In this document: in pieces, positions 43,135-52,771 of the stretch
Layout of the letters: the number at the start of each line of letters is the position of its first letter
Position numbering within the stretch: the first letter of the stretch is position 1
Assembly (NCBI GenBank): GCA_017478485.1
Contig: JAFVDI010000031.1
Coordinates: 372,001-436,000, forward strand
Direction of reading: 5' to 3'
Source of the DNA: Clostridiales bacterium
GTDB lineage: Bacteria; Bacillota; Clostridia; Saccharofermentanales; Saccharofermentanaceae
DNA: 64,000 bases
Notes under the pieces: model-generated
Told to the model about the DNA's origin: nothing
What the model saw: only the letters and a program-made list of their open reading frames with translations
The model's database searches: none
Position numbers and translations under genes: made by a program

Positions 43135-43725
43135 TCAGTTACTCAATCTTTTCTCGTTTGCATGCGCATATAAAAGCAGTTTCGGATCTTGCTTGAGAAT
43201 ATTATCCCAATCGGTTTTCAGAAGCTGATTGTCTTTATATGCTTCGAGGTATTCGAGAGGCTCCAAGTCACCTAAGATAAAAGTTCCGTCTTCTAATGCG
43301 ACATAGATGCTGTCTTCGCTGTGACTTAAGGTTCTTCCGATGTTTCCGTTTATCCCCAATGAATCAAGGAAAGAAGGTGCTTCGTCAAACTTAAGTATCA
43401 AAGCTTTACTCTCGTCTATTGGTTTGTAGTTGAGATTAGGCTCTCTTGCAAATATCGGATCCGAATAATGAATAAAGTCTGTCTGTGATTCCATTACGAC
43501 AAGCTTTACGCCCTGATCCGTCAGCTCGCTTACCAGACCTATGTGATCGGGATGATAGTGAGTGGCCAGTACATAGCTGATATCAGATACCTTTATGCCG
43601 AGTTCCTTGATCGCTTTATAGAAAGCGGGAAGGGTACCTGCATAGTCAGTATCGACCAGAAGGTTTGCTTTTGTTCCTCTGATCAGAAAAGTGTTTGTGT
43701 TTCCGTATCTTATTTTGTTGATCAT
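43135..43725 (-). CDS. metallo-beta-lactamase-fold hydrolase
   Basis: The 196-residue protein has the zinc motif HxHxDH as THYHPDHIGLV at about residues 56-66, and further ligand regions SHSEDSIYVAL and the FILGDLE segment. It is shorter than most glyoxalase II proteins and lacks a second domain. The substrate is unknown. It overlaps the end of the upstream membrane protein by four bases (ATGA), so the two are cotranslated and may act together. Confidence 0.85.
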   Translation of the reverse strand: MINKIRYGNTNTFLIRGTKANLLVDTDYAGTLPAFYKAIKELGIKVSDISYVLATHYHPDHIGLVSELTDQGVKLVVMESQTDFIHYSDPIFAREPNLNYKPIDESKALILKFDEAPSFLDSLGINGNIGRTLSHSEDSIYVALEDGTFILGDLEPLEYLEAYKDNQLLKTDWDNILKQDPKLLLYAHANEKRLSN

Positions 43726-44741
43726 GATCTGTTGCTTTCGGGAAGGGTAAAAGTGTAATCCATGTCAGGATCAAACGAATTGTTACCTTCAAGGTAAACC
43801 CTAACTCTTAGTGATGATGGCTTCAAGGTACCATGGATTATAGCATAGGCTATTTTCGAGTCTTTATTCTTTATATCTATTGAAATAGAGTTTCCGCTTA
43901 ACATATCATTTCTAATGTATTCATTTGACATGACCGTGGTTACCGCATTTTTTATACTTTCAAATCTTATGTCGGTTATCTGTATGGTTGCTGTTGTGAA
44001 TTCGAAATCTGTTCTTTCAAATAGTACTGAATAGTCGCTTCCATGGTGATAATCTTTAAAATCGATACTGTGGATCATGCCTTCCATCGAGAAAGACGCA
44101 TCGTTAAGTTTATGCTTCTCAAGCATGTATCTTTGGCATTCAGAAGTATATTCAGGGTTTGCTTTGAGAAATAATTCAACAAGATTATCCGTATATTTTC
44201 GCGGTAAGTTGGGGTTGGAGCAGACCTCAAATGTGCTGCCTACCTGAAGCACCGGAGAATAAGCCTTGTAGTAGCGTATTGCAGGGTCATGATCAGAGAC
44301 ATGATCAAATACGATGTTTGCGCTATCAGCCGTTGCCTGACCATAGTGGATTTTCAGATAGTTGTAGATTCTTGAAGGTTCTTTATACAGCCTGATCTCG
44401 TTTACAGAACTGGATATGGGTTCAATGCAGACGATTAACGCGATCAGTAACGATACAATGATGAATGTGCCGAGTTTCAAAGATTTGTTATCTGAAAAGT
44501 GCCTTTTCCCGAAAGCTGTCTGAAAAATAAAACATATCGGGAAGAATCCGCTTACGGTCATGAAAACAGCTGCAAGAGTCGCAGCAACGATTCCGTAGAT
44601 CCGGGTGAGAAAACTTATGCCGGATATTGCAAAACAGAAAGGAATAAAATACGGAAGGAAAGACAGATAATAAAGCACAGTTGCGGTATTACTGTTTCTC
44701 TTCTTTGAGCTGATACTGTTGTCTGATGACGTATTTTCCAT
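43722..44741 (-). CDS. membrane protein of unknown function, coupled to the MBL hydrolase
   Basis: The 339-residue protein has a Ser/Asn-rich N-terminus, three to four hydrophobic segments in the first 125 residues (LSFLPYFIPFCFAISGISFL, IVAATLAAVFMTVSGFFPIC, LGTFIIVSLLIALIVCI), and an outside domain of about 210 residues that I do not recognise. An in-frame reading from 44804 is possible, but the ATG at 44741 has AGGGAG at good spacing. AT content is higher than in neighbouring genes. The overlap with the MBL gene implies a shared job. Confidence 0.7.
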   Translation of the reverse strand: MENTSSDNSISSKKRNSNTATVLYYLSFLPYFIPFCFAISGISFLTRIYGIVAATLAAVFMTVSGFFPICFIFQTAFGKRHFSDNKSLKLGTFIIVSLLIALIVCIEPISSSVNEIRLYKEPSRIYNYLKIHYGQATADSANIVFDHVSDHDPAIRYYKAYSPVLQVGSTFEVCSNPNLPRKYTDNLVELFLKANPEYTSECQRYMLEKHKLNDASFSMEGMIHSIDFKDYHHGSDYSVLFERTDFEFTTATIQITDIRFESIKNAVTTVMSNEYIRNDMLSGNSISIDIKNKDSKIAYAIIHGTLKPSSLRVRVYLEGNNSFDPDMDYTFTLPESNRS

Positions 44742-44882
44742 AATCAGCTCCCTGTAAATCTTTCGTATATTTGAGATTCTAACATGTGTTTTCACGAATA
44801 ACAAGAGAGATATATCGAAAAACGATAAAAATATATAAAATAACGAGAAAACGAAGTCGGACAGGAAAGACGAGGCCTTATT

Positions 44883-44891
44883 TGTTATAAT
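44883..44891 (+). promoter_or_regulatory. extended -10 promoter overlapping the rimO start region
   Basis: TGT followed by TATAAT is a perfect extended -10. It overlaps the first possible ATG of rimO, so transcription would begin near 44898. No ribosome site lies before the next ATGs at 44902 and 44908. Confidence 0.55.
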
Positions 44892-44901
44892 GCCTACATC
44901 T

Positions 44902-46284
44902 ATGGATATGAATAATACTGATAATAAAAATATTAAGATAACTCTCCTGGCTCTCGGCTGCTCGAAGAATCTCGTCGACTGCGAGAATATGTCGACTGAA
45001 CTGAAGAAGGCAGGCTACAATGTCATCAATGACGTACCTGCTTCCGATATTGTGGTAATCAATACCTGCGGCTTTATAGAGTCAGCAAAGAAGGAAGCAA
45101 TAGACAATATCCTTGCCGTTGCTGATTACAAGGTTCCTAATGGTAACGTAAAAAAGATCATTGTTTCCGGATGCCTTTCGCAAAGATATCCCGAAGATAT
45201 CATTAAGGAACTCCCTGAAGTTGATGCTGTCCTTGGAACTGCACACTATGGCGACATCGTTGATGTTGTAGCCAAGCTTTCAACTGAGTTCGGAAAGGAT
45301 TCCGAGAAGATCAATCTTACTTCGGATGTCGGCGGCTATAAGCACCTTGTAAAGGACAGGGAGATCTCCACTGAAGCATATGCATGGCTCAAGATAGGCG
45401 AGGGATGCCTTAACAGATGCAGTTTCTGCGCAATACCGCTTATCAGGGGAAACTTTGTATCAAGACCCATGGAAGATATCGTTGAAGAGGCGAAACTCCT
45501 TGCGTCAAAAGGTATAAAGGAGATCGTTCTCGCAGCACAGGATACGACAAATTACGGCATCGAGCTCTACAAGGAAAGAAGCCTTACAAAACTCTTGAAG
45601 AGCCTTTCCGAAATAGAAGGCATAGAACTAATCCGTGTCATGTACGGATACATGGACGGTATAACATCCGATCTGATAGATGAGATCGCCCGTAATCCCA
45701 AGGTTGCCCACTACCTGGACATACCCATCCAGCACGGCTGCAATAAGATCCTTAAGGCAATGAACAGAAGGGATACCACTGAACTGATCACATCAAGACT
45801 GGAAGCGATCAGGAAAGCGATACCTGACTGCATAATAAGGACAACGGTTATGGTCGGTTTCCCCGGCGAGACTGAAGAGGACTTCAAAGAGCTTAAGGCT
45901 AACCTGAAAAAATGGAAGTTCGACCGCCTCGGATGCTTTATGTTCTCACCTGAAGAGGGCACGAAAGCATTTGACATGCCTGACCAGATAGACGAGGAGA
46001 CCAAGCAGAGAAGATATGATGAGATCTATGAGCTTCAGAGGCAGATCTCGTCAGAACTGTCTCAAAAGCGCCTTGGTACGGTTACCAGGGTCAACGTCTG
46101 TTCCGTTTCCGATGACGGCATTTTCTATATCGGCAGGAGCTACGGCGAGTCTCCCGAGGTCGATCCGGTAATATACATCGCTTCACAGGCGGAGGAACTC
46201 AGGATCGGTGACTTCGTTGATGTTAAGATCGTCGATTGCTCAGATGACTTTGACATGACTGCCGTAACGATTGACGGAAACTGA
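44902..46284 (+). CDS. rimO: ribosomal protein S12 methylthiotransferase RimO
   Basis: The enzyme (460 residues from this start) adds a methylthio group to an Asp of S12. The N-terminal MTTase domain begins ITLLALGCSKNLVDCENM, and the radical-SAM cluster motif CLNRCSFC is at about 169-176 from this start. A C-terminal TRAM domain closes the protein (VTRVNVCSVSDDGIFYIGRSY). Starts at 44890, 44902 and 44908 are in frame. The first lies inside a strong extended -10, so one of the later two is more likely, giving a leaderless or nearly leaderless message. pgsA follows after about 50 bases. Confidence 0.93.
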   Translation: MDMNNTDNKNIKITLLALGCSKNLVDCENMSTELKKAGYNVINDVPASDIVVINTCGFIESAKKEAIDNILAVADYKVPNGNVKKIIVSGCLSQRYPEDIIKELPEVDAVLGTAHYGDIVDVVAKLSTEFGKDSEKINLTSDVGGYKHLVKDREISTEAYAWLKIGEGCLNRCSFCAIPLIRGNFVSRPMEDIVEEAKLLASKGIKEIVLAAQDTTNYGIELYKERSLTKLLKSLSEIEGIELIRVMYGYMDGITSDLIDEIARNPKVAHYLDIPIQHGCNKILKAMNRRDTTELITSRLEAIRKAIPDCIIRTTVMVGFPGETEEDFKELKANLKKWKFDRLGCFMFSPEEGTKAFDMPDQIDEETKQRRYDEIYELQRQISSELSQKRLGTVTRVNVCSVSDDGIFYIGRSYGESPEVDPVIYIASQAEELRIGDFVDVKIVDCSDDFDMTAVTIDGN

Positions 46285-46335
46285 AATTCGGTTATTATAT
46301 TCGTGTTAAAAATATTGGTGTCAGGTGCGTTTTAA

Positions 46336-46956
46336 ATGAATTTACCTAATAAATTATCTTTAATGAGGATCATTCTGGTCCCTGTAACCGTTCTTTTCAT
46401 GCTTCCGATAAACATCTTCGGATGGCAGCCTGAGGGATGGAACAATTTTATCAACAACAACGGAATGATAGTTGCAGCGATCGTATTCATTGCTGCTTCC
46501 CTTACTGATATGGCAGACGGAAAGATTGCCCGCAAGTATAATCTGATCACAGACCTGGGCAAATTCCTTGACGCTCTTGCAGATAAGATCCTTGTCATAA
46601 GCGTTATGATCGCTTTCGTCGAGCTCAGAAGATTCTCTGCATGGCTCCTTATAATCGTTGTCTTGAGAGAATTCGCGGTTTCCGGCCTTCGTATGATCGC
46701 TGCCGCAAATAACGATGTTATTGCAGCAAGGATGGTCGGCAAGGTTAAGACTGCTACACAGATGGTAGCAATCTCATACCTGATGTTCGAACCGCTCCTG
46801 CTTAAGATATTCGGTTTCGGTTTTACGGGATATGCGAACCTTCAGATAAATGTCATAACCATAATCGGAGATATCCTTTTGGGAATCAGCATGGTTTTGG
46901 TCGCATATTCCGGAGTCGATTATCTTGTTAAGGGGAAGAAGTACCTCAAAGGCTGA
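46336..46956 (+). CDS. pgsA: CDP-diacylglycerol-glycerol-3-phosphate 3-phosphatidyltransferase
   Basis: The 206-residue membrane enzyme makes phosphatidylglycerol phosphate. The CDP-alcohol phosphotransferase motif (DGx2ARx8Gx3Dx3D) is seen as TDMADGKIARKYNLITDLGK, then FLDALADK, at about residues 54-81. The N-terminal MNLPNKLSLMRIILVPV is typical. It has about five membrane spans. In Firmicutes pgsA often lies near recA and rimO, as here. Confidence 0.93.
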   Translation: MNLPNKLSLMRIILVPVTVLFMLPINIFGWQPEGWNNFINNNGMIVAAIVFIAASLTDMADGKIARKYNLITDLGKFLDALADKILVISVMIAFVELRRFSAWLLIIVVLREFAVSGLRMIAAANNDVIAARMVGKVKTATQMVAISYLMFEPLLLKIFGFGFTGYANLQINVITIIGDILLGISMVLVAYSGVDYLVKGKKYLKG

Positions 46957-46989
46957 TTCTCAAAAAACTTCGATAATCAAAATAAACTA

Positions 46990-47018
46990 TTGACAAAACA
47001 GGTAACATACATTAAAAA
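46990..47018 (+). promoter_or_regulatory. promoter of acpP
   Basis: TTGACA, a 17-base spacer and TAAAAA, 52 bases before the acpP ATG. Confidence 0.55.
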
Positions 47019-47070
47019 CAGATTTGTGGATTGAGTTAATCATACATTTAATCATACGGAGGAATTATTT

Positions 47071-47316
47071 ATGACAAATGAAGAACTTTTTAACAGCATT
47101 AAGCGAATGATCGTTGACCAGCTTGGTGTTGACGAGGATACAATCACAGAGGACTCTTCCTTTGTTGATGATCTCAATGCTGACTCTCTCGATATGGTCG
47201 AGCTCGTTATGGCTATGGAGCAGGAATTCGACATCGAGATCCCTGATGACGTTGCTGAGAAGGTTGTCACAGTTAAGGATGCTGTTGAGTATATCCAGAA
47301 CCTTACAGAGGGCTGA
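47071..47316 (+). CDS. acpP: acyl carrier protein
   Basis: The 81-residue acidic protein carries the phosphopantetheine site Ser in [18 protein letters not shown] (the DSL motif, serine at about residue 39). It shuttles acyl chains in fatty acid synthesis. It has its own promoter and terminator, and a strong GGAGG site. It precedes rnc, as in many Firmicutes, but no fab genes flank it here. Confidence 0.97.
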   Translation: MTNEELFNSIKRMIVDQLGVDEDTITEDSSFVDDLNADSLDMVELVMAMEQEFDIEIPDDVAEKVVTVKDAVEYIQNLTEG

Positions 47317-47353
47317 TATAAGAGCTTCTAGCTTACTGATTTGTTAAGTATTG

Positions 47354-47391
47354 CGGCTGGATGCGTGAACTTCATGCATTCAGCCGTTTGA
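47354..47391 (+). terminator. hairpin terminator after acpP
   Basis: CGGCTG-g-ATGC pairs with GCAT-t-CAGCCG and is followed by TTTGATTAT. The T tract is weak, so partial read-through into rnc-smc-ftsY is likely. Confidence 0.65.
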
Positions 47392-47406
47392 TTATAACGG
47401 TGAATT

Positions 47407-48129
47407 ATGAACACGGATTTTTCTGAATTTGAAAAAAAATTGGGATATGTCTTCAAGGACAAATCTCTTCTTGAGACCGCGTTCACTCACACCACCTATG
47501 TTTTCGAGCAGGGTGGGGGACACTGGGAATCCAATCAGAGGCTCGAGTTTATCGGCGATGCCGTAGGCGATCTCGTAGTCGGACGCATGCTTTACGAGAT
47601 GAACCCTACAGCTGATGAGGGATATCTTTCCAAGATGCGCAGCATCTCGGTCTGTGAAAGGTCTTTTGCTGAAGCGGCAAGAAAGCTCGAGATGGGCAAG
47701 TTCCTGCTTTTAGGCAAAGGCGAGGAGCTGACCGGAGGAAGAGAAAAGGATTCCACGCTCGCAGACTGCTTTGAGGCAGTGATCGCGGCGGTGTATTTTG
47801 ACGGCGGGTTTGAAAAGGCCAGAGAAGTAATCACGAGAAATCTTTCCGAGACTGTCAGGAAGGCAGTAGACGGAGAGATCTTTCTTGACTACAAGAGCAG
47901 GCTTCTTGAACTTGCCCAGATGCGCGGGAACAGCCATACGATAAGGTTTGAGACTGTGGCTGAAAGAGGACCGGCGCACATGCGCGAGTTCGATGTTGAG
48001 GTTTATGCCGACGATGTCCTGCTTGCGACAGCTACCGGCCACAGTAAGAAGGACGCGGAACAGAAGTGTGCGGCGGAGGCTGTAAGGATCTACCGCGAGA
48101 GGTTCCCGGAAGGCAGTCAGGATAACTAA
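47407..48129 (+). CDS. rnc: ribonuclease III
   Basis: The 240-residue dsRNA endonuclease has the catalytic signature NQRLEFIGDAVGDLV at about residues 40-54, a second acidic patch LADCFEAVIAAVYFDGG, and a C-terminal dsRNA-binding domain with TGHSKKDAEQKCAAEA. It processes rRNA and structured leaders. The gene overlaps smc by one base (TAATG). The pnp leader hairpin 10 kb downstream is a plausible substrate. Confidence 0.96.
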   Translation: MNTDFSEFEKKLGYVFKDKSLLETAFTHTTYVFEQGGGHWESNQRLEFIGDAVGDLVVGRMLYEMNPTADEGYLSKMRSISVCERSFAEAARKLEMGKFLLLGKGEELTGGREKDSTLADCFEAVIAAVYFDGGFEKAREVITRNLSETVRKAVDGEIFLDYKSRLLELAQMRGNSHTIRFETVAERGPAHMREFDVEVYADDVLLATATGHSKKDAEQKCAAEAVRIYRERFPEGSQDN

Positions 48130-51100
48130 TGTATCTTAAAAAGCTTGAGCTTCAGGGATTCAAATCATTCCCCGAATATACCTGCATTGAGTTCGACAGA
48201 GGCCTTACTGCCGTTGTCGGACCGAACGGAAGCGGAAAGTCGAATGTAACCGACGCCGTCAGATGGGTATTGGGTGAGCAGAGCGTAAAGCAGCTCAGAG
48301 GCGGAAAGATGGAAGATGTCATTTTTAACGGTACATCTTCCAGAAAGCCGATGAACTATGCTGAAGTTACCATTACTTTCGATAACGCCGACAAATACGT
48401 CGACTACGATTTCCCTGAGATCTGCATTACCAGAAGGCTTTACAGATCCGGAGAATCCGAATACCAGATCAACAAGGTCAACTGCAGGCTCAAGGACATC
48501 ACGGGCCTGTTCCTCGATACAGGTCTCGGCAAGGACGGTTATTCCATAGTCGGACAGGGCAGGGTAGATGAGATCCTTTCAAGCAAGTCAGAAGACAGAC
48601 GCCGTGTCATGGAAGAGGCGTCAGGAATCGTAAAATACAAAGTCCGTAAGGAAGAGGCTGAGCGAAAGCTTAACTCCACCGAACAGAATCTCCTCAGGAT
48701 CAATGATATCCTCGGGGAACTCGAGGAGCGCAAAGGACCTCTTGAAGAGCAGGCCGGAAAAGCAAAGCAGTACAACGCCGCTTATGAGGAGATGAAACTC
48801 CTTGAGACTTCACTTCTCGTCCACAGGATCAATGAAGCTGAAAAAGCAATGGGCGATTCCGCAACGCTCAAGGACACTCTTGAGGCTGAACTCAAGGAAC
48901 AGCAGGACAAGTATCTCGAACTCCGCAAGAACAATCAGGCGGTCATTAACAAGAGCGAAGAACTCGATGAAAAGATCGAGGAGGAAAGACAGGCTCTTTC
49001 AGATCTGAGCGAGAAGGAACACGATCTCGTTATCGATAAGAAGGTCTCTGAGGAAAGACTCAAGCAGACCGAGACTCAGATGAACGAATACGAGTCCGAA
49101 AAGGCCTCCATGCTCGAGCGTATCGAGATCCTCAAGATGGATCTCGAAGAGAAGAACGAGCATGCCGCAGAGCTCCTCAATGAAGCAAATGAGGCACGCA
49201 AGGAAAGCGAGAAGATCGCTGCCGAAAAGGAAGAAGCCCAGAAGCAGTATGAAGAGCAGAACAAGGACATGGACGAGATCGGTGCAAACCTCAAGTCCAA
49301 GACTGATGAGCTCTATGAGACAAGAAGAAGGATCGATGAGATAAAAGCTCAGATCAGCGCGATCGATGACAGGATAAAGAACCTGGGCGATGAGCGCCAG
49401 ACTGCGCTCGACAGCGGCAAGGAGCTTGCCGAGGCCCTTAAGGAAGCTGACACAAGATGGCGTGAGATGAAGCTTAAGACCGCCGAGGTCAAGTCCGACA
49501 TCGAAACCCGTAATAAAAAGCTTGAAGAACTTCATGCAAGACAGGTCGAGCTCAATAAGTTTTTCGAGAAGTACAACAGGGAGCTTTCAGCCGAGGAAGC
49601 AAGGCTTAAGACTCTGAAAGATCTGGAGCGTCTCAAGGAAGGCTACCAGGAATCAGTAAGGAAGCTTTCTGATGAGGCTTCAGTCAATAAGCACGTTAAG
49701 AGCCTCATCGTAGGCATCGTCGGAGACCTTATCGAAAGTGATCCCAAATATGCAACGGCGATCGAGACTGCTCTGGGAACAGCCATAAACAATGTCGTTA
49801 CCAAGAGCGAAGCTGATGCCGCAGAACTCATCGATGTGCTCAAGACCAAGCATCTTGGAAGAGTTACGTTCCTGCCGATCGAGAACATCAAAGCCCGTCC
49901 CATCGATGACAAGGTCAAATCACAGGCTTCAAGGATCTCCGGTTATATCGGGATTGCATCAGAACTGGTCAAGTACGACCGCGACCTGTCTAATATAATC
50001 TCCAACCTTTTGGGAAGGATCATCGTAGCCGACAATCTGGATAATGCCAGAAAGATCGCATATGAGACCGGACGTTCGGTCAAGGTAATGACTCTTGAAG
50101 GCGATTCGGTCAATCCTGGCGGTTCGCTTACGGGCGGAAGCCTCAGAAAGAATGACCGCGGCGGCGGAATCCTCGGAAGACAGAAGGAGATCGAGAAGCT
50201 TACCGCTTCAGTCAAATCCCTTGAAGAAAAGCTTTCCGATTCCGAAGAGCAGCGACAGGAGATCGATGACGATCTCGGTACTTTGGAGCGTGAGCTTTCG
50301 CAGCTTGGCGAACAGCTTAAGTATTTCCAGCTTGAGGAAGTCAAGGCGGAAAGCGATTACCGCAATACCGAGACCAGAACGGAAGAGAATAAGAAGGCGA
50401 TAGAGAAGGCAGAGAGCGACAGTCTTGAGATCTCTGAAAACCGCCTGAGAATGACAGGTGACGCTGAAGAACTCGAGGCGATCGAAAAAGAGATCCAGAA
50501 TGATCTTGCCGAGTTCGAAGGCAGTGTTGCTGAGATAGAAGAGCGCTCAAAGGCATTTGCCGAGAAGACCCAGAAGCTCACAGACAGCCTTTCCGCTGCG
50601 GTTGCTCTTTCCGAAAGAAAGATCACGGAGCGTAACGGTGCTCTTGAACTTGCCGAACATATCAAGGGTCAGATCAGGGATGTCGAGAACAGCATTAAGA
50701 CATGTGATGAAGAGGCTAAGGACATAACGAAGCGTTCCGGAGAGATCACGAGAGAGATCGAGGTCTGCGACAAGGAGATCGAGAAGACTCTTGCGCTCGA
50801 AAAGGTCTGCGAAGAAAAGATCGCAGCGCTGAATGAAGAGAGGAGCAAGATCAACAGTGAAATGTCGACCTTTGCTGACAGGCTTTCCCAGGCAAGCTCC
50901 GCGATCAGCAGCATTGAGCAGAAACTCAACAGTCACGTCGCCAAATATGATAAGTACATCTTCGAGATCGATACGGACAAGAATAAGCTTTGGGAAGATT
51001 ATTCCGTAACTTATGACAACATCAAGGACAACGTCCAGCCTGTCGAAAAGCCGACAGAGCAGAGCAAGCGCATCACGACGCTCAAGAACACGATAAGACA

Positions 51101-51695
51101 GCTTGGTACTGTAAACCTCAACGCTCTTGAGGAGTACAGGGAGCTTTCCGACCGTCTTGATTTCATGACAGGTCAGAGGGATGACATCGAGGCTGCGAAG
51201 AAAGACCTTGAAAATGTTATCGCCGAACTGACAGAGAACATGAAGAGAGAGTTTACCGAGCACTTTACGATAATCAACGAGAACTTCAAGAGAGTCTTTA
51301 CGGATCTCTTCGGAGGCGGTACTGCCGAGATCATCCTCGACGACGAGAATGATGTCCTTGGCTGTAATATCGACATTAAAGCACAGCCGCCCGGAAAGAA
51401 ACTTCAGACATTGTCGCTTCTTTCGGGAGGTGAGAGATGTCTTACCGCGATCGGACTTCTTTTCGCCATCCTGGAGCTCAGGCCTTCGCCGTTCGTCATC
51501 CTCGACGAAGTCGAAGCTGCTCTCGATGACGTCAACATATCGCGTTTCACTGACTTCGTAAGAAGACACTCAGACAGATCGCAGTTCATCATGGTTACCC
51601 ACCGTAAGGGTACGATGGAAGCCTGCGACCAGATGTACGGTGTCACGATGGCAGAGCGCGGCGTTTCGAAAATCTTGTCTATGGAGCTTAAATAA
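48129..51695 (+). CDS. smc: chromosome condensation protein SMC
   Basis: The 1188-residue ATPase has Walker A GPNGSGKS at residues 31-38, two long coiled-coil arms (about 170-500 and 670-1020), a hinge around residues 515-640 with conserved glycines (GGSLTGGSLRKND just after), the ABC signature LSLLSGGERCLTAIGLL and Walker B PFVILDEVEAALD. It forms the SMC-ScpAB complex that organises chromosomes at origins. It overlaps rnc and ftsY by one base each (TAATG), making a tightly coupled three-gene operon. Confidence 0.98.
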   Translation: MYLKKLELQGFKSFPEYTCIEFDRGLTAVVGPNGSGKSNVTDAVRWVLGEQSVKQLRGGKMEDVIFNGTSSRKPMNYAEVTITFDNADKYVDYDFPEICITRRLYRSGESEYQINKVNCRLKDITGLFLDTGLGKDGYSIVGQGRVDEILSSKSEDRRRVMEEASGIVKYKVRKEEAERKLNSTEQNLLRINDILGELEERKGPLEEQAGKAKQYNAAYEEMKLLETSLLVHRINEAEKAMGDSATLKDTLEAELKEQQDKYLELRKNNQAVINKSEELDEKIEEERQALSDLSEKEHDLVIDKKVSEERLKQTETQMNEYESEKASMLERIEILKMDLEEKNEHAAELLNEANEARKESEKIAAEKEEAQKQYEEQNKDMDEIGANLKSKTDELYETRRRIDEIKAQISAIDDRIKNLGDERQTALDSGKELAEALKEADTRWREMKLKTAEVKSDIETRNKKLEELHARQVELNKFFEKYNRELSAEEARLKTLKDLERLKEGYQESVRKLSDEASVNKHVKSLIVGIVGDLIESDPKYATAIETALGTAINNVVTKSEADAAELIDVLKTKHLGRVTFLPIENIKARPIDDKVKSQASRISGYIGIASELVKYDRDLSNIISNLLGRIIVADNLDNARKIAYETGRSVKVMTLEGDSVNPGGSLTGGSLRKNDRGGGILGRQKEIEKLTASVKSLEEKLSDSEEQRQEIDDDLGTLERELSQLGEQLKYFQLEEVKAESDYRNTETRTEENKKAIEKAESDSLEISENRLRMTGDAEELEAIEKEIQNDLAEFEGSVAEIEERSKAFAEKTQKLTDSLSAAVALSERKITERNGALELAEHIKGQIRDVENSIKTCDEEAKDITKRSGEITREIEVCDKEIEKTLALEKVCEEKIAALNEERSKINSEMSTFADRLSQASSAISSIEQKLNSHVAKYDKYIFEIDTDKNKLWEDYSVTYDNIKDNVQPVEKPTEQSKRITTLKNTIRQLGTVNLNALEEYRELSDRLDFMTGQRDDIEAAKKDLENVIAELTENMKREFTEHFTIINENFKRVFTDLFGGGTAEIILDDENDVLGCNIDIKAQPPGKKLQTLSLLSGGERCLTAIGLLFAILELRPSPFVILDEVEAALDDVNISRFTDFVRRHSDRSQFIMVTHRKGTMEACDQMYGVTMAERGVSKILSMELK

Positions 51696-52609
51696 TGGGA
51701 CTGCTTGATATCTTCAAAAAAGGACTTACCAACACAAGAAATTTCTTTGCGGGCGGATTTAAGAAGATCGCTGCCAGCACGGGACATTTCGATGAGGACA
51801 TGCTCGATGAACTTGAAGAACTCATGATCCGCGCGGACTGCGGAGTTCCTGCATCTGAAGACATCATCGACCGCGTCAAGGAAGACATCAAGAAGACCGG
51901 CGACGACAGCCATGAGGCTGTTCTGGGTTCCGTCAGGAGCAGGATGATCGAGATACTGGGCGAAAAGTCGGTTATTGAGATCGTTCCAGGCAAGCTCAAT
52001 ATCATTCTCATGATCGGCGTAAACGGAACAGGTAAGACCACCACATCCGGAAAGCTCGCGCTCAGATGGAAGAATGAAGGCAAGAAGGTCATTATGGGCG
52101 CTGCAGACACATTCCGTGCCGCTGCCGTAGACCAGCTTAAGGCATGGGGTGACAAGACAGGAACGACCGTCATTTCCCAGGGCTCTGACGGAGCCGATCC
52201 TGCAGCCGTAGTCTACGATTCTGTTCACGCAGCGCTTTCGCGCAAGGCTGATGTCCTGATCGTTGATACAGCCGGACGTCTCCACAACAAGAAGAACCTT
52301 ATGGATGAACTCGCAAAGATCCGCCGTATAATCGCAAGGGAAGCTCCTGATGCTGAAGTCAAAGCGCTTCTCATAATCGATGCGACAACGGGACAGAATG
52401 CCGTTATCCAGGCAGAAAGCTTCGGTGAGGTCACCGGTATCGACTATGTCGGCATAACGAAACTTGACGGAAGCGCCAAGGGCGGAGTTGCCATTGCGGT
52501 CGCTTACCAGTCAGGCAAACCCATCGTTCTTGCAGGCCTCGGAGAAGGTGCTGAAGATCTTGTGGATTTTGATCCTGAGATCTTCGTTGACTCGCTCCTC
52601 GAAAGTTGA
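51695..52609 (+). CDS. ftsY: signal recognition particle receptor FtsY
   Basis: The 304-residue NG-domain GTPase has G1 GVNGTGKTTTSGKLA, G2/G3 ADTFRAAAVDQL and DTAGRLHNKKNLMDEL, and G4 TKLDGSAKGG. The long acidic A domain of enteric FtsY is absent; a short amphipathic N-terminus is typical of Firmicutes. It docks SRP-ribosome complexes to the translocon. The usual next genes ylxM-ffh are not here; the membrane pyrophosphatase follows from its own promoter. Confidence 0.97.
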   Translation: MGLLDIFKKGLTNTRNFFAGGFKKIAASTGHFDEDMLDELEELMIRADCGVPASEDIIDRVKEDIKKTGDDSHEAVLGSVRSRMIEILGEKSVIEIVPGKLNIILMIGVNGTGKTTTSGKLALRWKNEGKKVIMGAADTFRAAAVDQLKAWGDKTGTTVISQGSDGADPAAVVYDSVHAALSRKADVLIVDTAGRLHNKKNLMDELAKIRRIIAREAPDAEVKALLIIDATTGQNAVIQAESFGEVTGIDYVGITKLDGSAKGGVAIAVAYQSGKPIVLAGLGEGAEDLVDFDPEIFVDSLLES

Positions 52610-52651
52610 TTTTTTTATACGGAAATCCTCTCAAAAAAGTGAATAATTTGA

Positions 52652-52680
52652 TTGCCAAAGTTTTTAAATATATGTATAAT
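52652..52680 (+). promoter_or_regulatory. promoter of the membrane pyrophosphatase gene
   Basis: TTGCCA, a 17-base spacer and TATAAT, followed by an 85-base leader. Confidence 0.75.
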
Positions 52681-52695
52681 TCTTTGGGCTTTAAT

Positions 52696-52728
52696 GGGGC
52701 AGTAGGTATTTTTATGCCTGAATGTCCC
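52696..52728 (+). promoter_or_regulatory. hairpin in the pyrophosphatase leader
   Basis: GGGGCA pairs with TGTCCC, and an inner AGGTA pairs with TGCCT (one G-T pair). No T tract and no known riboswitch fold is recognised. Confidence 0.4.
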
Positions 52729-52771
52729 GCAAAACCATATTAAATCTTTATATGAGAGGGGACCAAGGTAT

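Noticed and set aside
50547..51569. 340-codon open frame on the minus strand inside smc
   Set aside because: It lies wholly antisense to the SMC ATPase head, has no ribosome site and reads as Leu/Asp/Val-rich complement of Glu/Lys/Asp-rich codons. It is a coding shadow.
51404..52285. 293-codon minus-strand frame across the smc-ftsY junction
   Set aside because: It spans two certain genes on the other strand and shows no protein-like motif or ribosome site.
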